The notes beneath the pieces were generated by a model, which saw only the letters and a list, made by a program, of their open reading frames with translations, was not told the origin of the DNA and searched no databases. A stretch of 64,000 bases of DNA from Thermoanaerobaculia bacterium (GTDB taxonomy: Bacteria > Acidobacteriota > Thermoanaerobaculia > UBA5066), in assembly GCA_022071945.1 (NCBI GenBank), contig JAJVIN010000015.1, positions 144,251 to 208,250 of the forward strand, written 5' to 3'. Of this stretch, positions 17,097-25,176 are shown piece by piece (positions within the stretch are counted from its first letter, which is position 1; each line of letters starts with the position of its first letter). The position numbers and the translations under genes are program-made.

Positions 17097-18199
17097 CAAC
17101 GGAACTCCTCGATCGCCCGGGTGACGCGCCCCAGGACATCCCGCCGGACTTGAACGCCGAGCCCCGGACCACTGGGAACCGGCATCCACCCCTCACGGGT
17201 CTCCAGGAGCGGCTCGACAATATCTTCCTCGAAGTAGCGCGAGGCGGAGGAAATATCGCCGGGCTTGACGAATCCCGCCCGCGAGGAGAGGGCCACGTTG
17301 TGCGCCCGGCCCACACCCGCCTCGAGCATTCCGCCGCACCAGACAGGAACTCCCGCCTGCCGGCACCGTTCCTCGATCCGGATCGCCTCCTCGAAGCCGC
17401 CGACCCGGCCGACCTTGATGTTGACCACCCGGCACGCCCCGAGGCGGATCGCCAGGTCGACCTCTCGCACCGAACGGATCGACTCGTCGAGGCAGATGGG
17501 CGTCGACATCCGCTTCGCGAGCTCCGCGTGGTCGGCCAGGTCCTCGTGGTGGAGGGGCTGTTCGATGTAGTCGAGCCCGAAGGCGTCGAGCTTCGACAGG
17601 TGGGCGGCATCCGAGAGGGTGTAGGCCCCGTTCGCGTCGACGGTCAGGACCGTCTCGGGGAAGGCCTTCCTTACGGCGGTCACCCGGTCGAGATCGGCCC
17701 CCGGCTCGATCTTCAGCTTGATCCGCCGGTACCCCTCGTCCACGTGCTTTTTCACGTTCGCGACCGTCTCCTTCACCGTCCTGGAGATTCCCAGGGAGAC
17801 CCCGGACTCGATCCGGTCCCTGATGCCTCCCAGATGACGGGCCAGCGGCACCCCCTCCCTCTCGGCAAAGAGCGCGTGGAGGGCGCAGCTGATCATCGCC
17901 TTGGCCATCCGGTTTCCTCTCACGGGGGCCGCGAGGGTCTCGAACTCCGCGGGCGAGGCGAGGTCCCGCTCGAGGATGATGGGGAGCAGGAACTGCCGGA
18001 CGACGGCCGAGGCCGACTCGATCGTCTCGGGTGAGTAGAAGGGGCCTTCCTCGGCCACGCACTCGCCCCAGCCCGCGTTCCCGCCGCTCCGAAGCTCGAG
18101 GAGCAGGAACTTCTTGAGGGACGTTTCCCCGAACGACGTCCGGAAACGGAACTTCAACGGCATCTCGACTCGACGCAGGATGGCTTCTTCGATCCGCAT
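17096..18199 (-). CDS. Enolase-superfamily N-succinylamino acid racemase / OSBS family
   Basis: A 367-residue member of the muconate-lactonising subgroup of the enolase superfamily. Catalytic pieces are complete: the K-x-K motif (Lys161, Lys163), metal ligands Asp188, Glu213 and Asp238, and the opposite-face base Lys262 (N-I-K-V-G-R-V-G-G). This family includes o-succinylbenzoate synthases (MenC) and N-succinylamino acid racemases, which cannot be separated by motif. The neighbours (GNAT plus M20 hydrolase, all overlapping) and the absence of other menaquinone genes favour the racemase. The start at 18199 opens M-R-I-E-E; the frame continues upstream but reads as noise. Possibly bifunctional, as several relatives are. 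Confidence 0.85.
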   Translation of the reverse strand: MRIEEAILRRVEMPLKFRFRTSFGETSLKKFLLLELRSGGNAGWGECVAEEGPFYSPETIESASAVVRQFLLPIILERDLASPAEFETLAAPVRGNRMAKAMISCALHALFAEREGVPLARHLGGIRDRIESGVSLGISRTVKETVANVKKHVDEGYRRIKLKIEPGADLDRVTAVRKAFPETVLTVDANGAYTLSDAAHLSKLDAFGLDYIEQPLHHEDLADHAELAKRMSTPICLDESIRSVREVDLAIRLGACRVVNIKVGRVGGFEEAIRIEERCRQAGVPVWCGGMLEAGVGRAHNVALSSRAGFVKPGDISSASRYFEEDIVEPLLETREGWMPVPSGPGLGVQVRRDVLGRVTRAIEEFR

Positions 18200-18237
18200 G
18201 GAAAACCCTGGGGAGATCTTCTCACTCCAGGGCGGTT

Positions 18238-18267
18238 TTGATGCCCTCCGGCAGTTGGGCCTATACT
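18238..18267 (+). promoter_or_regulatory. Possible sigma-70 promoter for the heme O synthase operon
   Basis: TTGATG at 18238-18243, an 18-bp spacer, then TATACT at 18262-18267. It lies in the divergent gap between the racemase gene and ctaB. If used, the leader to the ctaB start would be about 145 nt. Motif match only. Confidence 0.45.
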
Positions 18268-18419
18268 TTAGGGTTTGCCATGAGCGCCCTCCCGGGCCGC
18301 TCCTGGTGGAGAAGTCACCATTGCTCGACAGGAATCCGACCCCGCGCCCCACACTCCGGCGTTCCGTTCCCCCCGGTGAGAGGCTCGCGTCCTTCCGGTT
18401 CAGGAAGGCCGCTCCCTCC

Positions 18420-19319
18420 ATGCCCGCCACGGAGACGGGCTCCACACCGTCGTTTGGCCGCGACATGTTCGAGCTGACGAAGCCCAGAATCACGCTCTTC
18501 GTCGTGATGACGGCTTACGTCGGCTTCGTCGTCGGGGCGAAGGTCCCCGTCTTCGGGCTCGACTTCTCAACTCTTCTTCACACGCTTCTCGGGACGGCTC
18601 TGGTCGCCTCCGGCACGTCGGTCTTCAACCAGCTCTGGGAAATCAAGCTCGACGCCCGCATGAAGCGGACCGCCTCTCGCCCGCTCCCGGCCGGCCGCAT
18701 CTCCCCCGCGACGGCCTTCGGCTTCGGCGCGGCGCTTTCGATCCTGGGAATCGCGGAGCTGGCCGTCTTCGCGAACGCCATCACGTCCGTCCTGGCGGCC
18801 ACGACGCTTCTGAGCTACGTCTTCGTCTACACGCCCATGAAGACGCGCTCGCCCCTCTCGACGATCGTCGGGGCCATTCCCGGCGCTCTTCCTCCGCTGG
18901 GCGGGTTCACGGCTTCCAGCGGCGCCATCGCGCCCGAGGGCCTCGTCCTCTTCGCGATCCTCTTTCTCTGGCAGCTCCCCCATTTCTTCGCCATCGGGTG
19001 GAAGCACCGGAAGGACTACGGGGAGGCTGGCTGCCAGATCCTCGCCGTGATCGATCCGAGCGGCAAGAGCTCGGGGCGTCAGGCTCTCTGGTACACGGCG
19101 CTCCTCCTCCCCGTGAGCATGGCGCCAGCATTCCTCGGGACCACGGGCGTCCTCTACGGCGTGGCCGCGCTTCTTCTGACCTCGCTCTTCCTCCTGTCGA
19201 GCCTCCAGTTCGCCCGCGAGACGACCGACAGGAACGCGACGCGGCTCTTCCTGATGTCGATCGGCTGGCTCCCGGCGGTCCTGATCCTCCTGCTGGCGAA
19301 TCGCATCACGGGTGTCTGA
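18420..19319 (+). CDS. ctaB: Protoheme IX farnesyltransferase (heme O synthase)
   Basis: A 299-residue UbiA-superfamily prenyltransferase with about nine membrane helices. It transfers the farnesyl group from farnesyl diphosphate to the vinyl group of heme B, giving heme O for terminal oxidases. The first Asp-rich motif is visible as N70-xxx-E-xxx-D78-xx-M-x-R83-T, and the second region as L-P-H-F-F-A-I-G-W-K-H-R-x-D-Y, the CtaB signature. The start is ATG at 18420; the open frame reaches back to 18114 but overlaps the divergent racemase gene. SCO1 and DUF420 follow, so the cluster serves cytochrome oxidase assembly. The last eight bases overlap the ABC ATPase gene. Confidence 0.93.
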   Translation: MPATETGSTPSFGRDMFELTKPRITLFVVMTAYVGFVVGAKVPVFGLDFSTLLHTLLGTALVASGTSVFNQLWEIKLDARMKRTASRPLPAGRISPATAFGFGAALSILGIAELAVFANAITSVLAATTLLSYVFVYTPMKTRSPLSTIVGAIPGALPPLGGFTASSGAIAPEGLVLFAILFLWQLPHFFAIGWKHRKDYGEAGCQILAVIDPSGKSSGRQALWYTALLLPVSMAPAFLGTTGVLYGVAALLLTSLFLLSSLQFARETTDRNATRLFLMSIGWLPAVLILLLANRITGV

Positions 19320-20259
19320 TCCCGCCGTCTCCGTTCGCGGCCTCTCCAAGTCCTTCGGCGAGAGGGCCGCGCTTTCCGATGTGAGCCTGGAGGTTCAAGG
19401 AGGCTCGATCTTCGCCCTTCTCGGTCCGAACGGCGGCGGCAAGACGACGCTCTTCCGGATCCTCTCGACGCTCCTCCGCCCCGATTCGGGTTCGTTTTCG
19501 ATAGCGGGCCTCGACCCCAAGAAGCAGCTCCGCCAGCTGAGGGGCCGAATCGGCGTCGTCTTCCAGTCGCCCGCCCTGGACAGGAAGCTGACCGTCCTCG
19601 AGAACCTCCGCCTCCACGGCCGGATCTCGGGCCTCAACGCCGCCCGGATCGAATCTCTCGCGGCGTCCCTCCTCTCGCGCCTCGACCTCCTGGACAGGAA
19701 AAACGACCGGGTCGAAACGCTGTCGGGAGGCCTCGCGCGCCGGGCCGAGATCGCCAAGGCCCTCCTCACGAGCCCCGATGTCCTTCTCCTCGACGAGCCT
19801 TCCACCGGTCTCGACCCGGTTGCGCGGAGGACCCTGCGGGACGTGCTGAGAAATCTCGTCTCGCACGGAGAGATCACCGTCCTCTTGACGACCCACATCT
19901 TCGACGAGGCGGAGGCCGCGGACACGATTGGCCTGATCGACGGCGGAAAGCTCGTGGCGAAAGACACGCCGGATGCCCTCAAGGCGCGGGTCGGCGGGGA
20001 CGTCCTCGTCGTCGAGACGGCCGGAGCGCCGGAGGCCTCATCGCTCGCGATGGAGATCTCGAACGCCTTCGGAAAAGACGCGGGAGCTCTTCGCGTCGTC
20101 GCCGAAACGGTCCGCCTCGAAAGGCGCGAGGCCCACCGTTTCATCCCCGCTCTGGTCGAACGCTTCCCCGGGCGGTTCATCTCCGTTTCGTACGGGCGGC
20201 CCTCTCTCGAAGACGTCTTCATCGACCTGACGGGTCACCGGTTCGAGGAGGCGGCGTGA
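19312..20259 (+). CDS. ABC-2-type transporter ATP-binding protein
   Basis: A 315-residue ATPase. Walker A is G-P-N-G-G-G-K-T-T (about 37-45), the signature is L-S-G-G-L-A-R-R, Walker B is V-L-L-L-D-E-P-S-T-G-L-D, and the switch His lies in T-T-H. A C-terminal extension of about 90 residues follows, as in DrrA/CcmA-like exporters. The GTG start overlaps the end of ctaB, and the stop overlaps the permease start. Placement between heme O synthase and SCO1 suggests a role in oxidase assembly or respiration, but the substrate cannot be read from sequence. Confidence 0.9.
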   Translation: MSDPAVSVRGLSKSFGERAALSDVSLEVQGGSIFALLGPNGGGKTTLFRILSTLLRPDSGSFSIAGLDPKKQLRQLRGRIGVVFQSPALDRKLTVLENLRLHGRISGLNAARIESLAASLLSRLDLLDRKNDRVETLSGGLARRAEIAKALLTSPDVLLLDEPSTGLDPVARRTLRDVLRNLVSHGEITVLLTTHIFDEAEAADTIGLIDGGKLVAKDTPDALKARVGGDVLVVETAGAPEASSLAMEISNAFGKDAGALRVVAETVRLERREAHRFIPALVERFPGRFISVSYGRPSLEDVFIDLTGHRFEEAA

Positions 20260-21020
20260 CGGCGGCGCTCGCTCTCACCCACCGCGAGATCCTCCGGTTC
20301 GTCAGGCAACCGAGCCGGATCGCCGGCGCGGTCGTCCCACCCCTCATGGCATGGATCCTCCTGGGCTCGGGGTTCGGTTCGTCTCTGAAGATGCCAACCG
20401 CCTCCGCGAGCACACCGTACCTTGCGTACTTCTACCCCGGCACGGTGGTTCTCGTCGTCCTGTTCGCCTCGATCTTCTCGAACATCTCGATCATCGAGGA
20501 TCGAAAAGAGGGCTTTCTGCAGGGCGTGCTCGTCTCCCCGGTCTCGCCCGTCAGCCTCGTCCTCGGGAAGGTGCTTGGCGCCGGTCTTCTCGCGATGATC
20601 CAGGGCGCGGCTCTCCTCCTCCTGGCGCCGCTGCTCGTTTCCGGCCTGACGCCGGGACGCCTTCTCGCGGCTCTCGGGGTGCTCGCTCTCCTCTCGCTCG
20701 CTCTGGCCGGACTGGGCTTTTCCGTGGCGTGGCCGCTCGACTCCACGCAGGGATTTCACGGTGTGATGAACATGTTCCTCATCCCGATGTGGGTCCTGTC
20801 GGGCTCGTTCTTTCCCCGCGAAGGGGCGCCCGCATGGCTCGCCGCCGCGATGGCGCTGAATCCCCTGACGTACGGGGTCGCCGCCTTTCGGGAAGTGCTG
20901 ACACCCGGCGTGGGCGGACTCCCGCCGCTCGCGATCTCTCTCGCCGTCACGGCCGGATTCGCCGTGGCGGCATTCCTCCTGCCCGTCCTCCTGGTTCGCC
21001 ACACGGCAGGACCCCGCTGA
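20256..21020 (+). CDS. ABC-2-type transporter permease
   Basis: A 254-residue permease with six predicted membrane helices, starting with a cytoplasmic amphipathic segment (T-H-R-E-I-L-R-F-V-R-Q-P) and carrying the ABC-2 signature region after helix 2 (I-I-E-D-R-K-E-G-F-L-Q-G-V-L-V-S-P-V). Typical length for the family. It begins with GTG overlapping the ATPase stop (GTGA), so the two form one exporter. It sits between ctaB and the SCO1 gene in the oxidase-assembly operon. Confidence 0.9.
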   Translation: MTAALALTHREILRFVRQPSRIAGAVVPPLMAWILLGSGFGSSLKMPTASASTPYLAYFYPGTVVLVVLFASIFSNISIIEDRKEGFLQGVLVSPVSPVSLVLGKVLGAGLLAMIQGAALLLLAPLLVSGLTPGRLLAALGVLALLSLALAGLGFSVAWPLDSTQGFHGVMNMFLIPMWVLSGSFFPREGAPAWLAAAMALNPLTYGVAAFREVLTPGVGGLPPLAISLAVTAGFAVAAFLLPVLLVRHTAGPR

Positions 21021-21047
21021 GCCGGCCGAGGAGACGACAGGGGCTCG

Positions 21048-21734
21048 ATGACCATGCCGACTGAACCGCAGCAGAAGCGTCCCCGCCAGGGTCCGAAGCC
21101 CTGGCAGATCGTCCTCATGGCCGTCTCGCTCGCGAGCGTGACGGCAGCCGTTCTCTACGGCCTGAAGAACCCGGCCGGCGCTCCCGCCCAGGTCCGGGTC
21201 GAACGAGAGGATTTGCCCGATCTGGGGCCGATCCCCGACTTCACCCTGACGTCGGAGGAGGGCCGGCCCGTCTCGAGAGCCGACCTATTGGGAAAGGTCT
21301 GGATCGCGGACTTCATCTTTCTACGCTGCACGGGAACCTGCCCGATGATGTCGTCGCGAATGTCGGCCCTGGCCAAGGAGATGGCGGAGGAGACCCGGAT
21401 TCGCTTCATCTCCTTCGACGTCGATCCCGATCGCGACACGGTTGCCGACATGAAGGAATACGCCCGGCAATACGGGGCGAACCCCGGCCAATGGACGTTT
21501 CTGCGGGGGGAGAAGCCGGTCCTGCGATCAATCGCCCGGCACGGCTTCCGGCTGCCGGTCGAGGACGCCCCGCCCGGAGCCCCCGAACCGATCTTTCACT
21601 CGACCCGCTTTTCGCTCGTCGATGACGGGGGACGGCTCCGGGGGTCCTACGAGAGCAACGACCCGGAGGCCATGCAGCGCCTTCGACAAGACGTGAAGAG
21701 ACTCGTTGCCGGGATCGGCGGGAGCGCGAAGTGA
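21048..21734 (+). CDS. SCO1/SenC copper chaperone
   Basis: A 228-residue membrane-anchored thioredoxin-fold protein. One N-terminal helix (about 20-38) anchors it in the inner membrane with the rest in the periplasm. The copper ligands are complete: Cys94 and Cys98 in C-T-G-T-C-P, and His184 in F-H-S-T-R-F. SCO proteins deliver copper to the CuA site of cytochrome oxidase subunit II. The stop overlaps the start of the DUF420 gene. No oxidase subunit gene is in the window. Confidence 0.93.
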   Translation: MTMPTEPQQKRPRQGPKPWQIVLMAVSLASVTAAVLYGLKNPAGAPAQVRVEREDLPDLGPIPDFTLTSEEGRPVSRADLLGKVWIADFIFLRCTGTCPMMSSRMSALAKEMAEETRIRFISFDVDPDRDTVADMKEYARQYGANPGQWTFLRGEKPVLRSIARHGFRLPVEDAPPGAPEPIFHSTRFSLVDDGGRLRGSYESNDPEAMQRLRQDVKRLVAGIGGSAK

Positions 21735-22150
21735 CCTTTCGCGACCTTCCGACGGTGAACGCGTGCCTGAACTCGCTGACGACCGTCCTGCTCATCACGG
21801 GGTTCCTGCTGATCCGAAGGAAGAAGAGAGAGGCCCATCAGAAGGTGATGACGGCGGCGATCGTGACCTCGGCGCTGTTCCTCGTCTCGTACCTCGTCTA
21901 CCACTTCGAGGTGGGAAGCGTGAAGTTCACCGGGCAGGGTCCTGTCCGGACGGTCTACCTCGCGATTCTCCTCACCCACACGCTCCTGGCGATGGCCGCC
22001 GCCCCTCTCGCCCTCACGGTCTTCGTCCTGGGAAGGACGAAGAGATTCGAGCTGCACAAGAAGCTCGCCCGGATCACCTGGCCCCTCTGGATCTACGTCT
22101 CGATCACGGGGGTCGTCATCTACTGGATGCTCTACCGGATGACGTGGTGA
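21731..22150 (+). CDS. DUF420 membrane protein (CtaM-like)
   Basis: A 139-residue protein with four predicted membrane helices and conserved-looking His residues on the periplasmic and helical faces (Y-H-F, L-T-H-T, L-H-K-K). It belongs to DUF420, which includes Bacillus CtaM, needed for maturation of heme-A oxidase. The GTG start overlaps the SCO1 stop by four bases. Position at the end of ctaB/ABC/SCO1 agrees with an oxidase-assembly role. Confidence 0.85.
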   Translation: MTFRDLPTVNACLNSLTTVLLITGFLLIRRKKREAHQKVMTAAIVTSALFLVSYLVYHFEVGSVKFTGQGPVRTVYLAILLTHTLLAMAAAPLALTVFVLGRTKRFELHKKLARITWPLWIYVSITGVVIYWMLYRMTW

Positions 22151-22180
22151 GGAATCCCGCGCCGAGCTAACCTCCACGTC

Positions 22181-24010
22181 ATGCGTGGCGTTTGCCAGTC
22201 GTTTTTCCTGTTGCTCCTCGCGGCCCGGCCCGCCTTCGGTGCCGGCCCTGCGATCGAAATCCCGCCCGACCACCGGACGAAGGCCGAGGTCACTTCCTTC
22301 CGCGCGACGTCCACCTACGAGGAAACGCTCGCCTTTTCGAGGCGCCTCGAGAAGACCTCGCCCGATGTGAAGCTCGACTTCTTCGGGACCTCGGGTGAGG
22401 GACGGTCCCTGCCCCTTCTCATCGTCTCGAAAGACAGGGCCTTCACCCCGGAGGCGGCGAGAAAGACCGGCAAGCCAGTCGTCCTGGTCCTGAATGGCAT
22501 CCACGCGGGCGAGATCGACGGCAAGGAAGCCTCGTTCCTCTATCTGCGCGACCTCGTGTTCAGACAGCACGACGAGGTTCTCGATTCCCTCATCCTCCTC
22601 GTCGTTCCGATCTACAACGTGGACGGGCACGAGCGGATCTCGAAGTTCAACCGGCCGAACCAGGATGGACCCGTCGACGGGATGGGCTTCCGGACCAACG
22701 CCCGCGGCCTGGACCTGAATCGGGACTTCTTGAAGGCTGATTCCCAAGAGGCCCGGGCGCTCCTCTCGCTTCTTCGTGACTGGGATCCCGACCTCTTCAT
22801 CGATCAGCACGTCACGGACGGCGCGGACTATCAGGCCACCGTCACCGTCTCTCTGGGTTCGGAGCCCTTCGCCTCCGCCCCTCTCGTGAAGTGGATGAAG
22901 GACACGGTCCGCCCGGTCTTGTCCCGGGTCGAGGAGCGGGGCTTCGGGACGGCCCCGTACGTCGAGTTCGTCGACTGGACGGACCCGTCAAAAGGACTGG
23001 ACCTGGGCCCGTCGCGCCCCCGCTACTCCTCGGGCTATCTGCCTCTGCGGCACATCCCGTCGGTCCTCGTCGAGATGCACTCGCTCAAGCCCTTCGTCGA
23101 GCGGGTCCTGGGCAACGAGGCGTTCATGGCCGAGCTTTTCTCTGAGCTCGCCCGGAACCCGAAGACCCTCCTGGAGGCCCGAAGGCAGTCGAAGAGCCAG
23201 GCGCGGGAAGGCAAGCCCGGCTCGAGATTCCCCCTCGTCTCCGAGACCGACTTCTCGCGGCCCCGCGACTTCGAGTTCAAGGCCTACTCGTACAAGAAGG
23301 TGACGTCCCTCGTCACCGGCCAGACCGCCGTCCGCTGGGACCGGTCCAGACCCGAAACCCTGAAGATACCGGTCTACGAGCACGCCAAGGCGACGCTCGA
23401 GGTCTCGCGGCCGGCGGGCTACCTCGTCCTGCCCGGCTGGCCCGGCGTCGAGGAGAGGCTCCAGGCCCACGGGCTCCCGTACAAGAAGCTCCAGCAGGCG
23501 GCCACGCTCGCCGCCGGGACCTTCCGCGCAAAGGACCCCGTCTTCGCGAAGACCTCGTACCAGGGACGAGTCCGGGTCGAGGCGAAGATCGCGCGCGCGA
23601 CCGAGACCCGAAAGTTCCCGGCCGGGAGCCTGTACATCCCCGCCGAGGGCGAGCTTTTCGGGATCGTCCTGCACCTCCTCGAGCCCGAGGGACCCGACTC
23701 GCTCTTCTCGTGGGGAGAGTTCGCCTCCGCCCTGGAGAACAAGGAGTGGATCGACACCCGCGTCCTCGACCCGCTCGCGGAAGAGATGCTGAAAAAGGAT
23801 CCCGCGCTCCGGGCCGAGTGGGAATCAAAGCTGGCGGATCCGGCCTTCGCCGCGGACGCCGAGAAGCGCCGGCGCTTCTTCTATTCGAGGACGCCCTTCT
23901 GGGACGAGACAAACGGGCTCCTGCCGGTCTTCAGGCTGGAGACCGTGCCCGAAGGCCTGGTCTTCGCTAAAGCGCAACCGTCTTCCGAGCCGGTCTCCTC
24001 ACCAAGATGA
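22181..24010 (+). CDS. Secreted M14-family zinc carboxypeptidase
   Basis: A 609-residue exported peptidase with a short signal peptide (residues 1-20). Zinc ligands are His108 and Glu111 (I-H-A-G-E-I-D-G-K-E) and His210 (I-D-Q-H-V-T); the likely catalytic Glu is Glu298 in V-E-M-H-S. D-L-N-R-D-F before the third ligand is typical of the family. It is a different subfamily from the larger M14 protein at 9141-11954. Its last 44 bases overlap the convergent SprT-like gene. It starts 30 bp after DUF420 and might be read through from that operon. Confidence 0.87.
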   Translation: MRGVCQSFFLLLLAARPAFGAGPAIEIPPDHRTKAEVTSFRATSTYEETLAFSRRLEKTSPDVKLDFFGTSGEGRSLPLLIVSKDRAFTPEAARKTGKPVVLVLNGIHAGEIDGKEASFLYLRDLVFRQHDEVLDSLILLVVPIYNVDGHERISKFNRPNQDGPVDGMGFRTNARGLDLNRDFLKADSQEARALLSLLRDWDPDLFIDQHVTDGADYQATVTVSLGSEPFASAPLVKWMKDTVRPVLSRVEERGFGTAPYVEFVDWTDPSKGLDLGPSRPRYSSGYLPLRHIPSVLVEMHSLKPFVERVLGNEAFMAELFSELARNPKTLLEARRQSKSQAREGKPGSRFPLVSETDFSRPRDFEFKAYSYKKVTSLVTGQTAVRWDRSRPETLKIPVYEHAKATLEVSRPAGYLVLPGWPGVEERLQAHGLPYKKLQQAATLAAGTFRAKDPVFAKTSYQGRVRVEAKIARATETRKFPAGSLYIPAEGELFGIVLHLLEPEGPDSLFSWGEFASALENKEWIDTRVLDPLAEEMLKKDPALRAEWESKLADPAFAADAEKRRRFFYSRTPFWDETNGLLPVFRLETVPEGLVFAKAQPSSEPVSSPR

Positions 24011-24509
24011 GGCGGGCCGGATGGCCCTTCCTGAGGCAGGCGGCGCAGAGCCGCCCGCCGCGGAAGGGCTTGCGGCGGGCCCATTCGGAAAGACAGCCGA
24101 TACAGCGGTAGACGTAGCGGGCGTTGGCCTGCCTGACAGCCTTGAGCTGCTCGGTGAGCGGCGCCGACCGCCGCCTGACGCCCAGCTGGCGGGCGACCTC
24201 CCAGAACCTCTTGGAGTGACCTTCCTCCGGCCCCCAGCGCGCGTGGCAGATGGCGTGGGCGGTCTCGTGTAGAAGCGTCTCGCGCTGGTCCTCCGTGGAC
24301 ATGTGTCCGGAGACCCGGATGACGTGGGGCGGGCCGTACCGGATCATCCCTCCCGTCGCTCTTCGCATCGTGACCTCGACGCGGGCCGGAGGGAGCCCGT
24401 GCGTGGCCGCGATCTGGTTGTAGAGCTTCTGCAGCCCGTCCTTGTCACCGGGCGGGAGAGGACGACGAGCTTCGAATTCTTCTGCCGAAAAGAGCTCGAG
24501 CTGGAACAT
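23967..24509 (-). CDS. SprT-like zinc metalloprotein
   Basis: A 180-residue SprT/Spartan-type protein. The zincin motif is H81-E-T-A-H85 with a third ligand at His98 (E-E-G-H-S-K-R-F-W-E), and a C-terminal zinc ribbon has Cys136, Cys139, Cys155 and Cys158. Spartan relatives cleave DNA-protein crosslinks; the bacterial short forms are uncharacterised. The 3' end overlaps the convergent M14 gene by 44 bp. The minus-strand gene upstream lies only 6 bp away, so the two are likely cotranscribed. Confidence 0.85.
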   Translation of the reverse strand: MFQLELFSAEEFEARRPLPPGDKDGLQKLYNQIAATHGLPPARVEVTMRRATGGMIRYGPPHVIRVSGHMSTEDQRETLLHETAHAICHARWGPEEGHSKRFWEVARQLGVRRRSAPLTEQLKAVRQANARYVYRCIGCLSEWARRKPFRGGRLCAACLRKGHPARLILVRRPARKTVAL

Positions 24510-24514
24510 TCGTT

Positions 24515-25102
24515 TCAGTCTCCGCCGAAGAGATCTTCACGATGCGGGGCGAGAGGCCGGGAGAGCACGAGGGCAACCGCGAGAGCCGACAGGAGAGCGG
24601 CCCAGACTTCCATCATCGGGACGACGCCGCCGTGGAAGCGCGGGGCGAGGGTGAGCCGGATCACCCAGAGAACGGAAAGGCCGGCTGCCGGGGGAATCCA
24701 GGAAGCCGTTCCCAGGGCGAGCCATGTCAGTCCGAGCGAGAGAAAGAACTCGACGAAGGCCGCCTGCGAGATCAGGACCGCTTGCGGCACGCGGGGCGAG
24801 GGGAGGACGGTGAGCCTCACCCAGAGAGGCAAGAGGGTCCCGAGAAGGGCGATCGTGAGCGCGGGAGCGGGTGACGGCATCCGCTCCCCGAGGGACCGGT
24901 AGAGGAATCCGCGAAAGAAGGCCTCGTGCGGGACCGAAAGGGCGATCGCGGCCAGAACGGCAAGAGCCGTGGAGACCGGCAGCTCCCGGGATTGAACGGT
25001 GAGGTACCGCAACGAGTATCCCAGGGGAAGAAAAGCCGTGGCCACGGCCACGAAGCTGAAGGACGCGAGTGCGGAGTGCCAGGGGGCGGCGGCACGCTGC
25101 AT
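24515..25102 (-). CDS. CPBP-like intramembrane protein with degenerate protease motif
   Basis: A 195-residue protein with five or six membrane helices. P-H-E-A-F-F-R-G-F-L-Y-R-S-L at about 57-70 resembles motif 1 of CPBP (CAAX/Abi) proteases, which is normally E-E-x-x-x-R; here only one Glu is present and the first is His. I do not see a clear second or third motif. It may be an inactive relative or a distinct family. It is followed after 6 bp by the SprT-like gene and diverges from the dehydrogenase gene. Confidence 0.5.
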   Translation of the reverse strand: MQRAAAPWHSALASFSFVAVATAFLPLGYSLRYLTVQSRELPVSTALAVLAAIALSVPHEAFFRGFLYRSLGERMPSPAPALTIALLGTLLPLWVRLTVLPSPRVPQAVLISQAAFVEFFLSLGLTWLALGTASWIPPAAGLSVLWVIRLTLAPRFHGGVVPMMEVWAALLSALAVALVLSRPLAPHREDLFGGD

Positions 25103-25176
25103 TTTTCGTAATGGTAGTCGCGAATGGGGCCCGCGGGATCATTGACCGAGAGGGGGAACGGAGAAAAACTCACGCG

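Noticed and set aside
17096-18199. Annotation as menC for menaquinone synthesis
   Set aside because: Not excluded, but the neighbours are the GNAT and M20 partners of the succinylamino acid racemase pathway and no other men gene is present, so racemase is preferred.
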